Positions 1 to 8,113 of a DNA stretch of 64,000 nt are shown one piece after another. The notes under the pieces were generated by a model. It worked only from the letters and a program-made list of their open reading frames with translations, was not told the DNA's origin and searched no databases. This DNA comes from Gilichinskyi gelida. Lineage in GTDB: Bacteria; Acidobacteriota; Thermoanaerobaculia; Gp7-AA8. Position numbers and translations under genes: made by a program. Position 1 is the stretch's first letter; the number at the start of each line of letters is the position of its first letter. Where the stretch lies: contig JBBPII010000015.1 of the NCBI GenBank assembly GCA_038040385.1, positions 62,001-126,000 on the forward strand. The letters run 5' to 3'.

Positions 1-2
1 CG

Positions 3-566
3 TACAAGATCCCGCCTGACAATCCGTTCGACGGCGTTCCAGGCGCCCGCGGAGAAATCTGGTCGCTGGGATTGCGAAATCCGTGGCGCTTCAGCTTCGA
101 CCGCGTCACCGGCGAGCTCCTGATCGGCGATGTCGGGCAGGATTCCTGGGAGGAAGTCGATCTCGTGACACACGCGCAGTCGCGCGGCGCAAATTTCGGG
201 TGGCCTCGCATGGAAGGAAACCACTGCTTTCCGCCGGGTGCCGCATGCAGCCCGACCGGTCTGACATCTCCAACACTCGAATACCCGCGCGACCTCGGAT
301 GCTCGGTCACCGGCGGGTACCGATACCGCGGCGCAAAATCGCCGAGTCTTTACGGAACGTACTTCTTTGGCGATTGGTGCTCGGGACGCATCTGGGCCGC
401 CGATGAGGTCGACGGTCGCTTGTCCTCCTCAGTCGTCGTGGAGTCGGGCCTGGCGATCGTGTCGTTTGGTGAAGATGACGCGGGCGAGCTGTACGTCGTC
501 GATTATCGAGGCGCCGTCTTCGAGCTCACCGCGCCGGCGTTCAAGAAACGGTCTGTGAGGCACTAG
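3..566 (+). CDS. PQQ-dependent sugar dehydrogenase-like beta-propeller protein, C-terminal part
   Basis: The gene enters from the left edge already in frame, so only about the last 187 residues are visible. The motifs GLRNPWRFSFDR, GDVGQDSWEEVD and NFGWPRMEG are blade signatures of the soluble glucose/sorbosone dehydrogenase family, which oxidises aldoses with PQQ, usually in the periplasm. The last visible blade ends near ELYVVDYRGAVFEL, as expected for the family C-terminus. The signal peptide and most catalytic residues lie outside the window, so the substrate cannot be judged. No partner gene is seen; the next gene starts 59 bases later. Confidence 0.8.
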   Translation, partial: YKIPPDNPFDGVPGARGEIWSLGLRNPWRFSFDRVTGELLIGDVGQDSWEEVDLVTHAQSRGANFGWPRMEGNHCFPPGAACSPTGLTSPTLEYPRDLGCSVTGGYRYRGAKSPSLYGTYFFGDWCSGRIWAADEVDGRLSSSVVVESGLAIVSFGEDDAGELYVVDYRGAVFELTAPAFKKRSVRH

Positions 567-625
567 CGAGCCGTCTGCTTCCCCGTGCAACGAGGCTCTA
601 GAATGTCCGAAACGGAGGGCGGCTC

Positions 626-1030
626 ATGGCGAATCATGCAGCGATTCTGGGGCGGCGTTGGTTTGAGGAGGTGTGGAACGAGCGTCGAGAGGAAGCCATC
701 GATGAACTGATGGCGCCCGACGCCGTGGGGCACATGGAGGGAGGCGACGTCGCCGGACCGCAGGGCTTCCGGGAAGTCCGAGCCATCTTTCTCAACGCCT
801 TGCCGGACATGCACATCACCGTAGAGGATGTGCTCTCGGACGGTGACCAGGCCGTGGTGCGATGGAGGGTCCGCGCAACACACACCGGCGAGCTCCTGGG
901 CGTGGCACCAAGCCAACGCAAGATCGATTTTCGCGGAATGTCGTGGTTGACCGTCCGCGATGGAAAACTCGCTGAGGGGTGGGACACCTGGAACCTCGGC
1001 GGGCTGCTCGACTCATTGCGATCGACCTAG
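626..1030 (+). CDS. SnoaL-like / ester cyclase-family protein
   Basis: A 134-residue protein with the layout of the SnoaL-like NTF2 fold. An N-terminal helix (RRWFEEVWNERREEAIDELMAPDAVGH) is followed by strands in which FREVRAIFLNALPDMHITVEDV and DGDQAVVRWRVRATHTGELLGVAPSQRKIDFRG are typical, quoted here in parts: PDMHITVEDV, VVRWRVRATHTGEL and IDFRGMSWLTVRDGKLAEGW. Members include polyketide cyclases but most are uncharacterised small cytoplasmic proteins. The gene converges on trpE and their last bases overlap by four. The substrate is unknown. Confidence 0.75.
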   Translation: MANHAAILGRRWFEEVWNERREEAIDELMAPDAVGHMEGGDVAGPQGFREVRAIFLNALPDMHITVEDVLSDGDQAVVRWRVRATHTGELLGVAPSQRKIDFRGMSWLTVRDGKLAEGWDTWNLGGLLDSLRST

Positions 1031-2445
1031 CGGCCGCCAACCTGCTTCGCCATGGCGATGGCCTGGCGCAGCGCCGCCGACTTGCTCACGCACTCCTCGA
1101 ACTCGGCCGACGGGTCGGAGTCATAGACGATCCCCGCGCCCGCCTGCACGTACGCGCGGCCCTCGGCGAGCACGATGGTGCGGATGGTGATGCAGGAGTC
1201 GAGGTTCCCGGAAAAACTGAAATAGGCCACCGCGCCGCCGTACGGTCCGCGGCGGACGGTCTCGAAGCGGTCGATCAGCTCCATGGCCCTGATCTTCGGC
1301 GCGCCGGTCAGCGTGCCGGCCGGAAAGCAGGAGAGGAAGGCGTCGACCAGCGACTGGCCGTCGCGCAGCCGGCCGCGGACGTTGGTCACCAGATGCATGA
1401 CGTGGCTGTAGCGCTCGACGTGGCAGAAGTCGTCCACGTCGACCGAGCCGCCGGCGCAGACGCGGCCGAGATCGTTGCGGCCGAGGTCGACCAGCATGAG
1501 GTGCTCGGCGCGCTCCTTCGGATCGCCGAGGAGGATGGCCTCCAGCGCGAGGTCGGCCTCGCGCGTCGCGCCGCGCGGCCGCGTGCCGGCGATGGGACGC
1601 GTCTCCGCCACCTCGCCCGTCACACGGACCAGCATCTCCGGCGAGGTGCCGACCAGCGTGGTCTCCGCGGTGCGCAGCAGGAACATGTACGGCGACGGAT
1701 TGATGGAGCGAAGCGCGCGGTAGAGCGTCAACGCGTCGGCGGCGGGAAAGTCCGTCTCCCATCGCTGCGAGAGGACGATCTGGAAGATCTCGCCGGCGAC
1801 GATCTCCTCCTTCGCCTCGCGCACCATCCGCTCGAAGGCCTCGCGCTCCATGCTCGAGTCGAACGGCACCGGCTCCACGCGCGCCGGAAACTCGAGCAGG
1901 TCGACGCGGGCGCGGCGCAGGCGCTCGATGGCGCTGTCGAGCCGCGCGTTAGCCGCATCGAGTGAGGCGTGCGGATCGGCGGTGAAAATGTTGGCGATGA
2001 CGTACAGCCGCTGCCTGACGTGATCGAAGACCACCACGTTGTCGAAGAAGAGCAGCCGCGCGTCGGGAATGCTGTCGGCATCGCGATGTGAGTCGGGGAT
2101 CCGCTCACACCAACCGGCCACGCCGTACCCGAAGTAGCCGACAGCGCCGCCGAAGAACGGCGGGAGCGCCGCTTCGTTGTAGACGCGCAGCGGCCGGAGC
2201 TCGTCGGCGAGGAGGCGCGCCGGATCGGCGGTCGCATCGTCGAAGCGCAGGCTGCGCCGCGGGTCGAATCCGACAAACGAGTAACGCCCGACGTTCTCCC
2301 CCCGCTCCACGCTCTCGAACAAAAACGCCTCGGCGCCCTCGGGCGACAGCGCGGCGAAGGCGGCCACCGGGGTGATGGCGTCCGCGCTGAGCTCGCGCAC
2401 CAGCGGGACGATGTCGTAGTCGCGGCGAAGGTCGTCGAGATTCAT
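1027..2445 (-). CDS. trpE: Anthranilate synthase component I
   Basis: This 472-residue chorismate-utilising enzyme makes anthranilate from chorismate with ammonia supplied by a TrpG partner, the first step of tryptophan synthesis. The N-terminal domain carries FLFESVERGENVGRYSF (residues 41-57), the region that binds tryptophan for feedback inhibition in TrpE. The catalytic domain shows AGEIFQIVLSQRW (217-229), PIAGTRPRG (284-292), LGRNDLGRV (321-329), GTLTGAPKIRAMEL (377-390) and QAGAGIVYDSDP (434-445). The FES region favours TrpE over PabB. The ATG overlaps the stop of the upstream aroD-aroE gene (ATGA), so the two are probably co-transcribed. No trpG lies nearby. Confidence 0.93.
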   Translation of the reverse strand: MNLDDLRRDYDIVPLVRELSADAITPVAAFAALSPEGAEAFLFESVERGENVGRYSFVGFDPRRSLRFDDATADPARLLADELRPLRVYNEAALPPFFGGAVGYFGYGVAGWCERIPDSHRDADSIPDARLLFFDNVVVFDHVRQRLYVIANIFTADPHASLDAANARLDSAIERLRRARVDLLEFPARVEPVPFDSSMEREAFERMVREAKEEIVAGEIFQIVLSQRWETDFPAADALTLYRALRSINPSPYMFLLRTAETTLVGTSPEMLVRVTGEVAETRPIAGTRPRGATREADLALEAILLGDPKERAEHLMLVDLGRNDLGRVCAGGSVDVDDFCHVERYSHVMHLVTNVRGRLRDGQSLVDAFLSCFPAGTLTGAPKIRAMELIDRFETVRRGPYGGAVAYFSFSGNLDSCITIRTIVLAEGRAYVQAGAGIVYDSDPSAEFEECVSKSAALRQAIAMAKQVGGR

Positions 2446-3665
2446 CGGGCGGCCTCGAGAAACAGCGCATTCTGACGGATGGCCTGCGCCTCGAGCAGCG
2501 AGCGGCCGTCGTTCGCTGTCTGCCGTTCGCCATACGCCGCGTTGATGTCAGCGTCATCGCGATGCGTGGGGAGGGTGTTGATCACCAGCTCGCCGTTGCG
2601 ACGCTCGAAGTCCTCGAGCGGCCGCGCGCCGAGCTTCCCTTCGGTGCGATTGAACACCGCGGCGTCGATGCCGGCGCGGCGCAACGCGACCAGCGCCGCG
2701 CGCGCCGTGGCCCCCGCGCCGAGGACCGCGGCGCGTTTCGCCGTCGTCTTTGCGATCAGGGCCTCGAAGCCGTCGACGTCCGTGTTGTCGGCGATGATGC
2801 CGCGCGCGGTGCGGACCAGCGTATTGACCGCCCGCGCCTCCGCCGCATTCGGCGCGATCGCGGCGTCAATCCGCGCGGCGAAGACGAGCGCTTCCTCCTT
2901 GAACGGTGCGGTGATGCTGAGTCCCGCCGGCGCGAAGCGCTCGCCGCGCGCGAACGGCTCGGCGATGTCGAGGAAGTCGTCGGTCTCGAAGATTGCGTAC
3001 GCCGCGGCGACGCCGTTCTCGCGAAAGCGGCGGTTGTGGATCGCCGGCGAGCCGCTGTGCGCCGCCGGGTTCCCGACGAGTGCAAAAATGTGTCGCGGCG
3101 CCGGACCGCCGTAGATCTCGAGCGCCCGCTCGAGGCTGAACTGCCCCGGCGCGGCGTTGCCGGTGAACACCAGCTCGGACCCGAAAAATGGCGCCAGGAT
3201 GCGCGAATACAACCCCCGCCCCCCCATCCCGATGAGCGTCATGCCCGGCGCGATCGTGGCGAGCACGCGCGCGTTGTCGGCGAAGCTGTGCGGCGTGACG
3301 GCGATCTTGGTGTGCGCGCATCCGGCCGCGCACATCTCGCGCGCCAGCGCGTCGAGGTCGGGCACCGATTCGAAGTCGTGATGCGACAACACCACCCGCT
3401 CGCGCCGCGGCCCCGGGTCGTGTCCGAGCTCGACGTCGACGAAGTCGATCCCCGCATCGTACGCCGCGGCAAAGTCGACCGGCGCCCCGCCGCGGTTGGT
3501 GACGATGATCGGCTTGGACGTCGCCGCGCGCAGGGCACTCATGTCCGCGCGCTCGTCAAACGCGTCCACGCGCACCTCCACCATGTCGTGCGCCGCGCCG
3601 ATGGCGCGGATCGCCTCGATCGCGCGGGCGGGGGTGGGCTCGAGGATGGTGACGACGAGTTTCAT
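2442..3665 (-). CDS. aroDE: Fused 3-dehydroquinate dehydratase (type I) / shikimate dehydrogenase
   Basis: A 407-residue bifunctional enzyme of the shikimate pathway. Residues 1-190 are a type I dehydroquinase: the Schiff-base lysine is K120 in AHTKIAVTPHSF and the catalytic histidine lies in LSHHDFE (94-98). Residues 193-407 are an AroE shikimate dehydrogenase with NPAAHSGSPAIHN (199-211), SITAPFKEEAL (catalytic K256), DNTDVDGF (D296) and the nucleotide site VLGAGATARAAL (314-325). The chosen ATG begins MKLVVTILEP; a longer reading upstream would run through repeat DNA. The fusion lets one protein turn dehydroquinate into shikimate, the route to the chorismate used by the overlapping trpE. 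The N-terminal half is clearly type I, not type II. Confidence 0.93.
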   Translation of the reverse strand: MKLVVTILEPTPARAIEAIRAIGAAHDMVEVRVDAFDERADMSALRAATSKPIIVTNRGGAPVDFAAAYDAGIDFVDVELGHDPGPRRERVVLSHHDFESVPDLDALAREMCAAGCAHTKIAVTPHSFADNARVLATIAPGMTLIGMGGRGLYSRILAPFFGSELVFTGNAAPGQFSLERALEIYGGPAPRHIFALVGNPAAHSGSPAIHNRRFRENGVAAAYAIFETDDFLDIAEPFARGERFAPAGLSITAPFKEEALVFAARIDAAIAPNAAEARAVNTLVRTARGIIADNTDVDGFEALIAKTTAKRAAVLGAGATARAALVALRRAGIDAAVFNRTEGKLGARPLEDFERRNGELVINTLPTHRDDADINAAYGERQTANDGRSLLEAQAIRQNALFLEAAR

Positions 3666-3676
3666 GAAATCTCGAC

Positions 3677-3780
3677 CCTCATCCGCCGCTTCGCGGCACC
3701 TTCTCCCGCTCGCGCGGGAGAAGGACATTCGATGCCCCTCTCCCGCTTGCGGGAGAGGGTGGCCGGCGGCCGGGTGAGGG
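3677..3780. repeat. Compound family B palindrome (two head-to-head copies)
   Basis: Two copies of the family B repeat lie in opposite orientation. The first reads CCCTCATCCG...CTTCTCCCGC and the second CCCTCTCCCGCTTGCGGGAG...GGGTGAGGG. Each contains its own strong hairpin. The array separates aroDE from the orphan hicB-like gene and ends about 10 bases before a truncated open frame that could be the remnant of hicA. Confidence 0.85.
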
Positions 3781-3807
3781 TCTTTGCTACCCTACCATCC
3801 TTGGCAT

Positions 3808-3987
3808 CTACGAGACGCCCGCGTCGGCTGTTTCGTCGGCCACGGCTCCGAGGTACTCCTCTATCGCGTTCCGGATGTTCTCCAACGCCTCGGCTTCCGT
3901 CGCTCCTTGCGACCAACAGCCAGGCAATCCCGGACACGACACGCTGACGCCTTCTTCGGAGTGCTGGAGAACGACCCGGTATCTCAT
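3808..3987 (-). CDS. HicB-family antitoxin, orphan
   Basis: A 59-residue protein, MRYRVVLQHSEEGVSVSCPG followed by LPGCWSQGATEAEALENIRN, matching the HicB partial RNase H-like fold (PF15919 type): the N-terminal strands, the CPGLPGC turn and a helix with EAL.NI..AIEEYL. HicB antitoxins bind the HicA mRNA interferase and repress their own operon. Right after the stop, an ATG opens MPRMVG and then stops. Since HicA proteins often begin MPRK, a downstream hicA was probably cut off where the family B repeat now lies. Divergent from recO, with 20 bases between their start codons. Confidence 0.8.
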   Translation of the reverse strand: MRYRVVLQHSEEGVSVSCPGLPGCWSQGATEAEALENIRNAIEEYLGAVADETADAGVS

Positions 3988-4007
3988 CCGCGTTACCCTA
4001 CACCAAC

Positions 4008-4748
4008 GTGAAGCCCGAGCGCACCGAAGCCATCGTCCTCAACACCTACGCGGCGCGCGAGCGCGACAAGCTCGTGGTCTTCCTCACGCCCGATCACGGC
4101 AAACGGAAGGGTTGGGCGTACGGCGCGCGCAGTTTGAAGAGCCGGTTCGGCGCGGCGCTCGAGCCGCTGGCGAAGGTGCACATCGTCTACGTCGAGCGCG
4201 AGGCGGACGAAGTGGTGCGCATCGAGTCGGTCGATCTGGTCCGCTCGCTCTTTCCGGCGCAGCAGAACCTGGTGACCAGCATCGCCGCGTCGTACATCGC
4301 GGAGACCGTCGACACCTTCGCGCAGGCCGATGACCCCTCGGAGCTGATCTATCGCCTCCTCGACCGGACCACCGAGGCGCTGCTGGCCGGCGCCGACCCG
4401 CTCCGCGTGGTCGCGTATGCAGAGATCTGGATGCTGCGGCTCGCCGGCATCCTTCCGTCGTTGCGCAACTGCGGGGAGTGCCACGAGCCGCTGGGGCGGC
4501 CGCTGCGATTCGACCAGCGTGCGAACGGCTTCGTCTGCGGGTCGTGCGCGGCGCGCGACGCAGAGGTCGTGCCGAATGCGGCCGCCGACGCCATCGACGC
4601 CATCATGCGCAGCGCCGTCGCCGACTTCGACGCCCTCGACGTCCCGCCCGACGTGGTCTTCGAAATCCGCTCGCTCGCCGGGTACGTCCGCCGCCATTTT
4701 CTCGGCCACGAGCTGAAGTCGTACGACGTGCTGGCCGGAGTGATGTGA
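4008..4748 (+). CDS. recO: DNA repair protein RecO
   Basis: A 246-residue RecO. The N-terminal OB-fold reads EAIVLNTYAARERDKLVVFL, and the C-terminal helical part has a four-cysteine zinc site, NCGECHEPLG...FVCGSCAAR (about residues 159-185). RecO works with RecR and RecF to load RecA on SSB-coated single-stranded DNA in gap and break repair. The start is GTG. The upstream divergent gene starts 20 bases away, so the recO promoter must lie inside the hicB-like reading frame. A family A palindrome follows 68 bases after the stop. Length is normal for the family. Confidence 0.92.
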   Translation: MKPERTEAIVLNTYAARERDKLVVFLTPDHGKRKGWAYGARSLKSRFGAALEPLAKVHIVYVEREADEVVRIESVDLVRSLFPAQQNLVTSIAASYIAETVDTFAQADDPSELIYRLLDRTTEALLAGADPLRVVAYAEIWMLRLAGILPSLRNCGECHEPLGRPLRFDQRANGFVCGSCAARDAEVVPNAAADAIDAIMRSAVADFDALDVPPDVVFEIRSLAGYVRRHFLGHELKSYDVLAGVM

Positions 4749-4815
4749 TGAGAGGAGAATCGATGCCGCTCGATTTCGAAGTCCTTCGATCGAGCATCCG
4801 ATGACCGTGACCGTC

Positions 4816-4890
4816 CCCGTCATCCTGAGCGCCAGCGAAGGATCTCCGCCGCGGAGATCCTTCGTCGTCTGCGCGACTCAGCATGACGGG
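4816..4890. repeat. Family A palindrome between recO and a histidine kinase gene
   Basis: A 75-base inverted repeat with ends CCCGTCATCCTGAGCG and CGACTCAGCATGACGGG and an inner stem GGATCTCCGCCGCGGAGATCC. It lies between two genes on the same strand, so it could act as a terminator or RNA-processing hairpin. A TATATT box at 4894-4899, just after it, may be the -10 of the kinase promoter. Confidence 0.85.
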
Positions 4891-4913
4891 CATCGTATAT
4901 TCGGAGCGATGCG

Positions 4914-5897
4914 ATGAGGGCGCGCCCGCTGCTGCTGCTCGTCGCCGGCTGGACGCTGCTCGCGGTGCTCTTCGCCTGGCAGCTTCGGCTCGACGCCATG
5001 TACGCCGGCCGCAGCATCAGCGGCAGCCAGGCGATGATCCTCAGCCTCGCCGGGTGGTACGGGTGGGCCCTGCTCTCCCCTGCCGTGGTGTGGATCACGC
5101 GGCGGGTACGCATGGCCGCGCACGTGCCGATCGCGCTGGCGCTGGTGTTCGTGAAGATCGCGGCGACGACGGAGATCCTCCGCCGGTCCGGCTTCCCGCC
5201 GCGCAACACGTTCTCCATCGCCAACATCCCGTTGAATCTGCTGACGTACGCGGCGATCGTCGCCGCGACGCACGGCATCGACGCCTACCGCCGCGGACGC
5301 GAGGCGCGCGCGTTGCTGGCCGAGGCGCGCCTCGACCTGCTGAAGACGCAACTGCAGCCGCACTTCCTCTTCAACGCTTTGCACTCCATCGCCGAGTTGA
5401 TGCACCACGACGTCGCCGCGGCCGACCGCGCGCTCATGCACGTCAGCGAGCTGCTGCGCGCCACGCTCGACGCCGGCAGCCGGCAGGAGATCCGGCTGGC
5501 CGAGGAGCTCGCGCTGGTCGAGCGCTACCTGGAGATCGAGCAGATCCGCCTCGGCGAGCGGCTCACGGCGAAGGTCGACGTCGAGCCGCGCGCGCTCGAC
5601 GCGCTCGTGCCGCTGTTCGTCCTGCAGCCGGTGGTGGAGAACGCGGTGCGGCACGGCATCGCCACGCGCACATCGGGCGGGACGGTGATGCTGCACGCGC
5701 GCGCCGGCGCGAACGAGCTGCGCATCGACGTCGAGGACGACGGGCCGGGCTTCGACAGCGCGGCGACGGAGCGCGTCGGATTGACCAACACCCGCGCCCG
5801 GCTGGCGCACCTCTACGGCGCCGCGCAGCGGCTGGAGATCGGGCGCAGCGCCGCCGGCGGTGCCGCCGTGCGCATCGTGCTACCGTTCCGAACGTGA
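4914..5897 (+). CDS. LytS/YehU-type sensor histidine kinase
   Basis: A 327-residue membrane kinase. Four hydrophobic segments fall at about residues 4-22, 40-60, 70-86 and 105-122. The His_kinase motif LLKTQLQPHFLFNALHSI follows, with phospho-acceptor H150. The ATPase domain has the N box VVENAVRHGI and G1 box VEDDGPGF near residues 240-285. Kinases of this group sense membrane or small-molecule signals and phosphorylate LytTR regulators. The stop overlaps the start of the regulator gene by GTGA, so they form one operon. No extracellular sensor domain is present, so any signal is read in the membrane. Confidence 0.9.
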   Translation: MRARPLLLLVAGWTLLAVLFAWQLRLDAMYAGRSISGSQAMILSLAGWYGWALLSPAVVWITRRVRMAAHVPIALALVFVKIAATTEILRRSGFPPRNTFSIANIPLNLLTYAAIVAATHGIDAYRRGREARALLAEARLDLLKTQLQPHFLFNALHSIAELMHHDVAAADRALMHVSELLRATLDAGSRQEIRLAEELALVERYLEIEQIRLGERLTAKVDVEPRALDALVPLFVLQPVVENAVRHGIATRTSGGTVMLHARAGANELRIDVEDDGPGFDSAATERVGLTNTRARLAHLYGAAQRLEIGRSAAGGAAVRIVLPFRT

Positions 5898-6607
5898 GCC
5901 GGGTCCGCGCGCTGATCGCCGAAGATGAGCCGCTGGCGCGACGGCGGCTGGAGCGCCTCCTGCGCCGCCGCGACGACGTCGAAGTCGCCGGCTCCGCGCG
6001 CGACGGCGACGAGGCGCTGGCGATGATCGCCACCCTCGCCCCCGACCTCGTCTTCCTCGACATCCAGATGCCCGGCCTCGGCGGCTTCGACGTGCTGCGC
6101 GAGATCGGCGGGAGCGGCACGCCGTTCGTCATCTTCACCACTGCATTCGACCAGTACGCGCTGCGCGCCTTCGAAGTGCACGCGCTCGACTACCTGCTCA
6201 AGCCATTCGACGAGGCGCGGCTCGACGCAGCGCTCGATCGCGCATTGCCGCTGATCCGTGGATCGGAATGGACGCAGCGCTTCGTGGTGCGGTCGGCGGG
6301 ACGGATTCTGTTCCTGCGCGCCGAGGAGATCGACTGGATCGCCGCGGCGGACAATTACGTCTACCTGCACGCCGGCGGCGCGGCGCACCTGGTGCGCACG
6401 ACGCTGAAGGCGCTGGAGCAGAAGCTCGACCCCGCCCGCTTCGTGCGCGTCCACCGCTCGGCGATGGTCAACCTCGACGCGGTGCGCGAGCTGGCCGGCG
6501 GCGAGGTGGTGCTGCGTGACGGCACGCGTATCGCCGCCAGCCGCCGTTCACCCCTCCTCGAGGGGCATTCGTCCCAAAGCCACTCCGGCGGCGCGGCGCG
6601 CGACTAA
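5894..6607 (+). CDS. LytTR-family response regulator
   Basis: A 237-residue regulator from a GTG that overlaps the kinase stop. The receiver domain (3-120) has the acidic pocket AEDE, phospho-acceptor D56 in LVFLDIQMPG and the conserved lysine in DYLLKPFD. The LytTR DNA-binding domain (about 132-232) shows FLRAEEIDWIAAADNYVYLH and FVRVHRSAMVNLDAVREL. It is the cognate partner of the preceding kinase and probably controls genes outside the window. The last 15 residues (LEGHSSQSHSGGAARD) are poorly conserved-looking. Confidence 0.92.
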   Translation: MSRVRALIAEDEPLARRRLERLLRRRDDVEVAGSARDGDEALAMIATLAPDLVFLDIQMPGLGGFDVLREIGGSGTPFVIFTTAFDQYALRAFEVHALDYLLKPFDEARLDAALDRALPLIRGSEWTQRFVVRSAGRILFLRAEEIDWIAAADNYVYLHAGGAAHLVRTTLKALEQKLDPARFVRVHRSAMVNLDAVRELAGGEVVLRDGTRIAASRRSPLLEGHSSQSHSGGAARD

Positions 6608-6616
6608 CGTCGCGCC

Positions 6617-7024
6617 ATGACGAAGAAACAGCTCGCCAAAGAAATCGGCACCTGGATTCTGACCGCGCTGCTCGTCCTGATGTTCGCCAACGCCGGCATC
6701 CGAAAGTTCTTCGAGAACGGCGGCTGGACGTGGATGTTCCGCCACGTCGGCTTCCCCGACTGGTTCCGCATCGCCATCGGGGTCCTGGAGGCCGGCGCCG
6801 CCGCGCTGCTGCTGCTGCCGCGCACCGCGGCGTACGGCGCGCTGATCATCATCGTGGTGATGATCGGGGCCATCGGGACGAACTTCGCGGCTCACATGCC
6901 GGTGCGCGGCCTCGTCCCGGCGGCCGTCTCGATGCTCGTCGCGGCGATCGTGCTCGCAGCGCGGTGGCGCCAGCGCGTCACCCAGCACACGGGCCATGCC
7001 GAAAGTCACGAGCGGGAGCCATGA
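6617..7024 (+). CDS. DoxX-family membrane protein
   Basis: A 135-residue integral membrane protein with four hydrophobic segments and the DoxX-like pattern FANAGIRKFFENGGW near the N-terminus, then GVLEAGAAALLLLPRTAAYGAL. DoxX proteins are four-helix membrane proteins linked in some species to thiosulfate:quinone oxidation or redox stress, but most have no assigned activity. It follows the LytTR regulator by nine bases and could be in the same transcript. The C-terminal tail is rich in H, R and E (RVTQHTGHAESHEREP). Confidence 0.8.
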   Translation: MTKKQLAKEIGTWILTALLVLMFANAGIRKFFENGGWTWMFRHVGFPDWFRIAIGVLEAGAAALLLLPRTAAYGALIIIVVMIGAIGTNFAAHMPVRGLVPAAVSMLVAAIVLAARWRQRVTQHTGHAESHEREP

Positions 7025-7070
7025 CTTCCTGCTCATGCCCGGACGACTCCGAACAGGCTAGAGTCGGCTC

Positions 7071-7538
7071 ATGTACCAGCTACTGAAGGTCGTCCATCTG
7101 TTCGCAGTGATCATCTTCATGGGCAACATCATCACCGGACTGTTCTGGAAGAGGCACGCTGATCGGACGAAGAATCGAGCGATCATCGCCCACACCATGG
7201 ATGGCCTCATCAGGGCCGACCGCTGGTTCACCATTCCGGGGGTGGTGGTGATCACCGCGGCCGGAGTATTCGCCGCGATCCAGGCCGGCCTGCCACTGCT
7301 TCGAACCGGCTGGATCCTCTGGTCGCTCGTTGCGTTCTCCCTTTCCGGTCTCGCCTTTGTCTGGCGTGTGGCGCCTCTGCAGAAGCAGTTGCTGGCGCTG
7401 GCGGCCGGGGCCGCGGACGGCAGCCTCGACTGGACGAGTTACCACTCGAAGTCGGTGCAATGGGAGCTGTGGGGCCTGTTTGCGACGATCACGCCGGCCA
7501 TCGCGGTCGTCCTGATGACCTGGAAACCGGCGATCTGA
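7071..7538 (+). CDS. DUF2269-family membrane protein
   Basis: A 155-residue membrane protein with about four helices. The opening MYQLLKVVHLFAVIIFMGNI, with its conserved histidine (KVVH) and the G.I..G..WK that follows, is the signature of the DUF2269 predicted membrane family. A second conserved stretch is DGLIRADRWFTIPGVVVI. Function is unknown; the conserved histidines suggest possible haem or metal binding, as in related CopD/DUF2269 proteins, but that is inference. It stands alone between the DoxX gene and a small soluble protein. Confidence 0.75.
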   Translation: MYQLLKVVHLFAVIIFMGNIITGLFWKRHADRTKNRAIIAHTMDGLIRADRWFTIPGVVVITAAGVFAAIQAGLPLLRTGWILWSLVAFSLSGLAFVWRVAPLQKQLLALAAGAADGSLDWTSYHSKSVQWELWGLFATITPAIAVVLMTWKPAI

Positions 7539-7604
7539 GGCCCAAACGCGCCGTTGGGTGGTACATTGTTCGGGTCTCGCCCTCGCCCAAAGGAGAAGTT
7601 GACC

Positions 7605-7808
7605 ATGAACGACCTGACGTACGAGTTTCAGCGGATGATCAGCCGCAGCGCAGAAATCAAAGAGGCCACGAAGAGCGACGGCTCTCAGGCGGCCTGGGAG
7701 CGCTACAGCCGCGACCACGGCCTCAACCAGCAGCGGTTCAGAAGCGAGCTGGGAAAGCTGCGGGACCGGTTCGACGGCATCGCGTCCGGACGCGATCCGG
7801 TGGCGTAG
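7605..7808 (+). CDS. Small hypothetical protein (67 residues)
   Basis: A 67-residue charged, helical protein starting MNDLTYEFQRMISRSAEIKE and ending FDGIASGRDPVA. The ATG at 7605 has a good ribosome-binding site, aggagaag, five bases upstream (7591-7598). I do not recognise the family. No signal peptide or membrane segment is visible, and helix heptads suggest an oligomeric or regulatory role at most. Confidence 0.6.
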   Translation: MNDLTYEFQRMISRSAEIKEATKSDGSQAAWERYSRDHGLNQQRFRSELGKLRDRFDGIASGRDPVA

Positions 7809-7854
7809 GTATTCGATCACGATTCAATGAGGTGTCGGTCGCGGAACCGGCACC

Positions 7855-8097
7855 TCATTTCGCTGCCCTGACGAACCCACCTCGCGCGATTTCCGCAATC
7901 AGGGCGCGACCGGCTTCTTCGAGAAAGCCGACTGCCTGCTCCCGGCTGACGCCCGGGAAATCATCGAGAAACTCTTCGATGGTCTCGCCGCCCGCGAGGT
8001 AGTCCAGCAAAGCCTGGACCGGCACGCGAGTTCCGACGAACACGGGCGTTCCGCTGAGGATCTCGGGATCGGAGTGGACGATCTGCTTCGGGTCCAT
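7855..8097 (-). CDS. DUF433 antitoxin-like protein
   Basis: An 80-residue DUF433 protein. PEILSGTPVFVGTRVPVQAL and DYLAGGETIEEFLDDFPGVS, then REQAVGFLEEA, are the family core, a winged-helix-like domain usually acting as the antitoxin or regulator of a PIN-like DUF5615 toxin. No DUF5615 gene follows; the next gene downstream is on the other strand and unrelated. It starts 16 bases after the stop of the Phd/DUF2442 fusion and is probably co-transcribed with it, forming a toxin-less pair. Confidence 0.85.
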   Translation of the reverse strand: MDPKQIVHSDPEILSGTPVFVGTRVPVQALLDYLAGGETIEEFLDDFPGVSREQAVGFLEEAGRALIAEIARGGFVRAAK

Positions 8098-8113
8098 GCA
8101 TCGCCGAAAAGAG

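Noticed and set aside
979..1965. Long open frame antisense to trpE
   Set aside because: It is a G+C-driven mirror frame with arginine/alanine-rich low-quality sequence; trpE on the other strand has all family motifs.
1027..2445. Aminodeoxychorismate synthase (PabB) instead of TrpE
   Set aside because: The FLFESVERGENVGRYSF regulatory segment and linkage with shikimate genes fit TrpE better; PabB usually lacks it.
4749..4804. Short open frame between recO and the family A repeat (MRGESMPLDFEV...)
   Set aside because: Only 18 codons, no family and no context; treated as intergenic.
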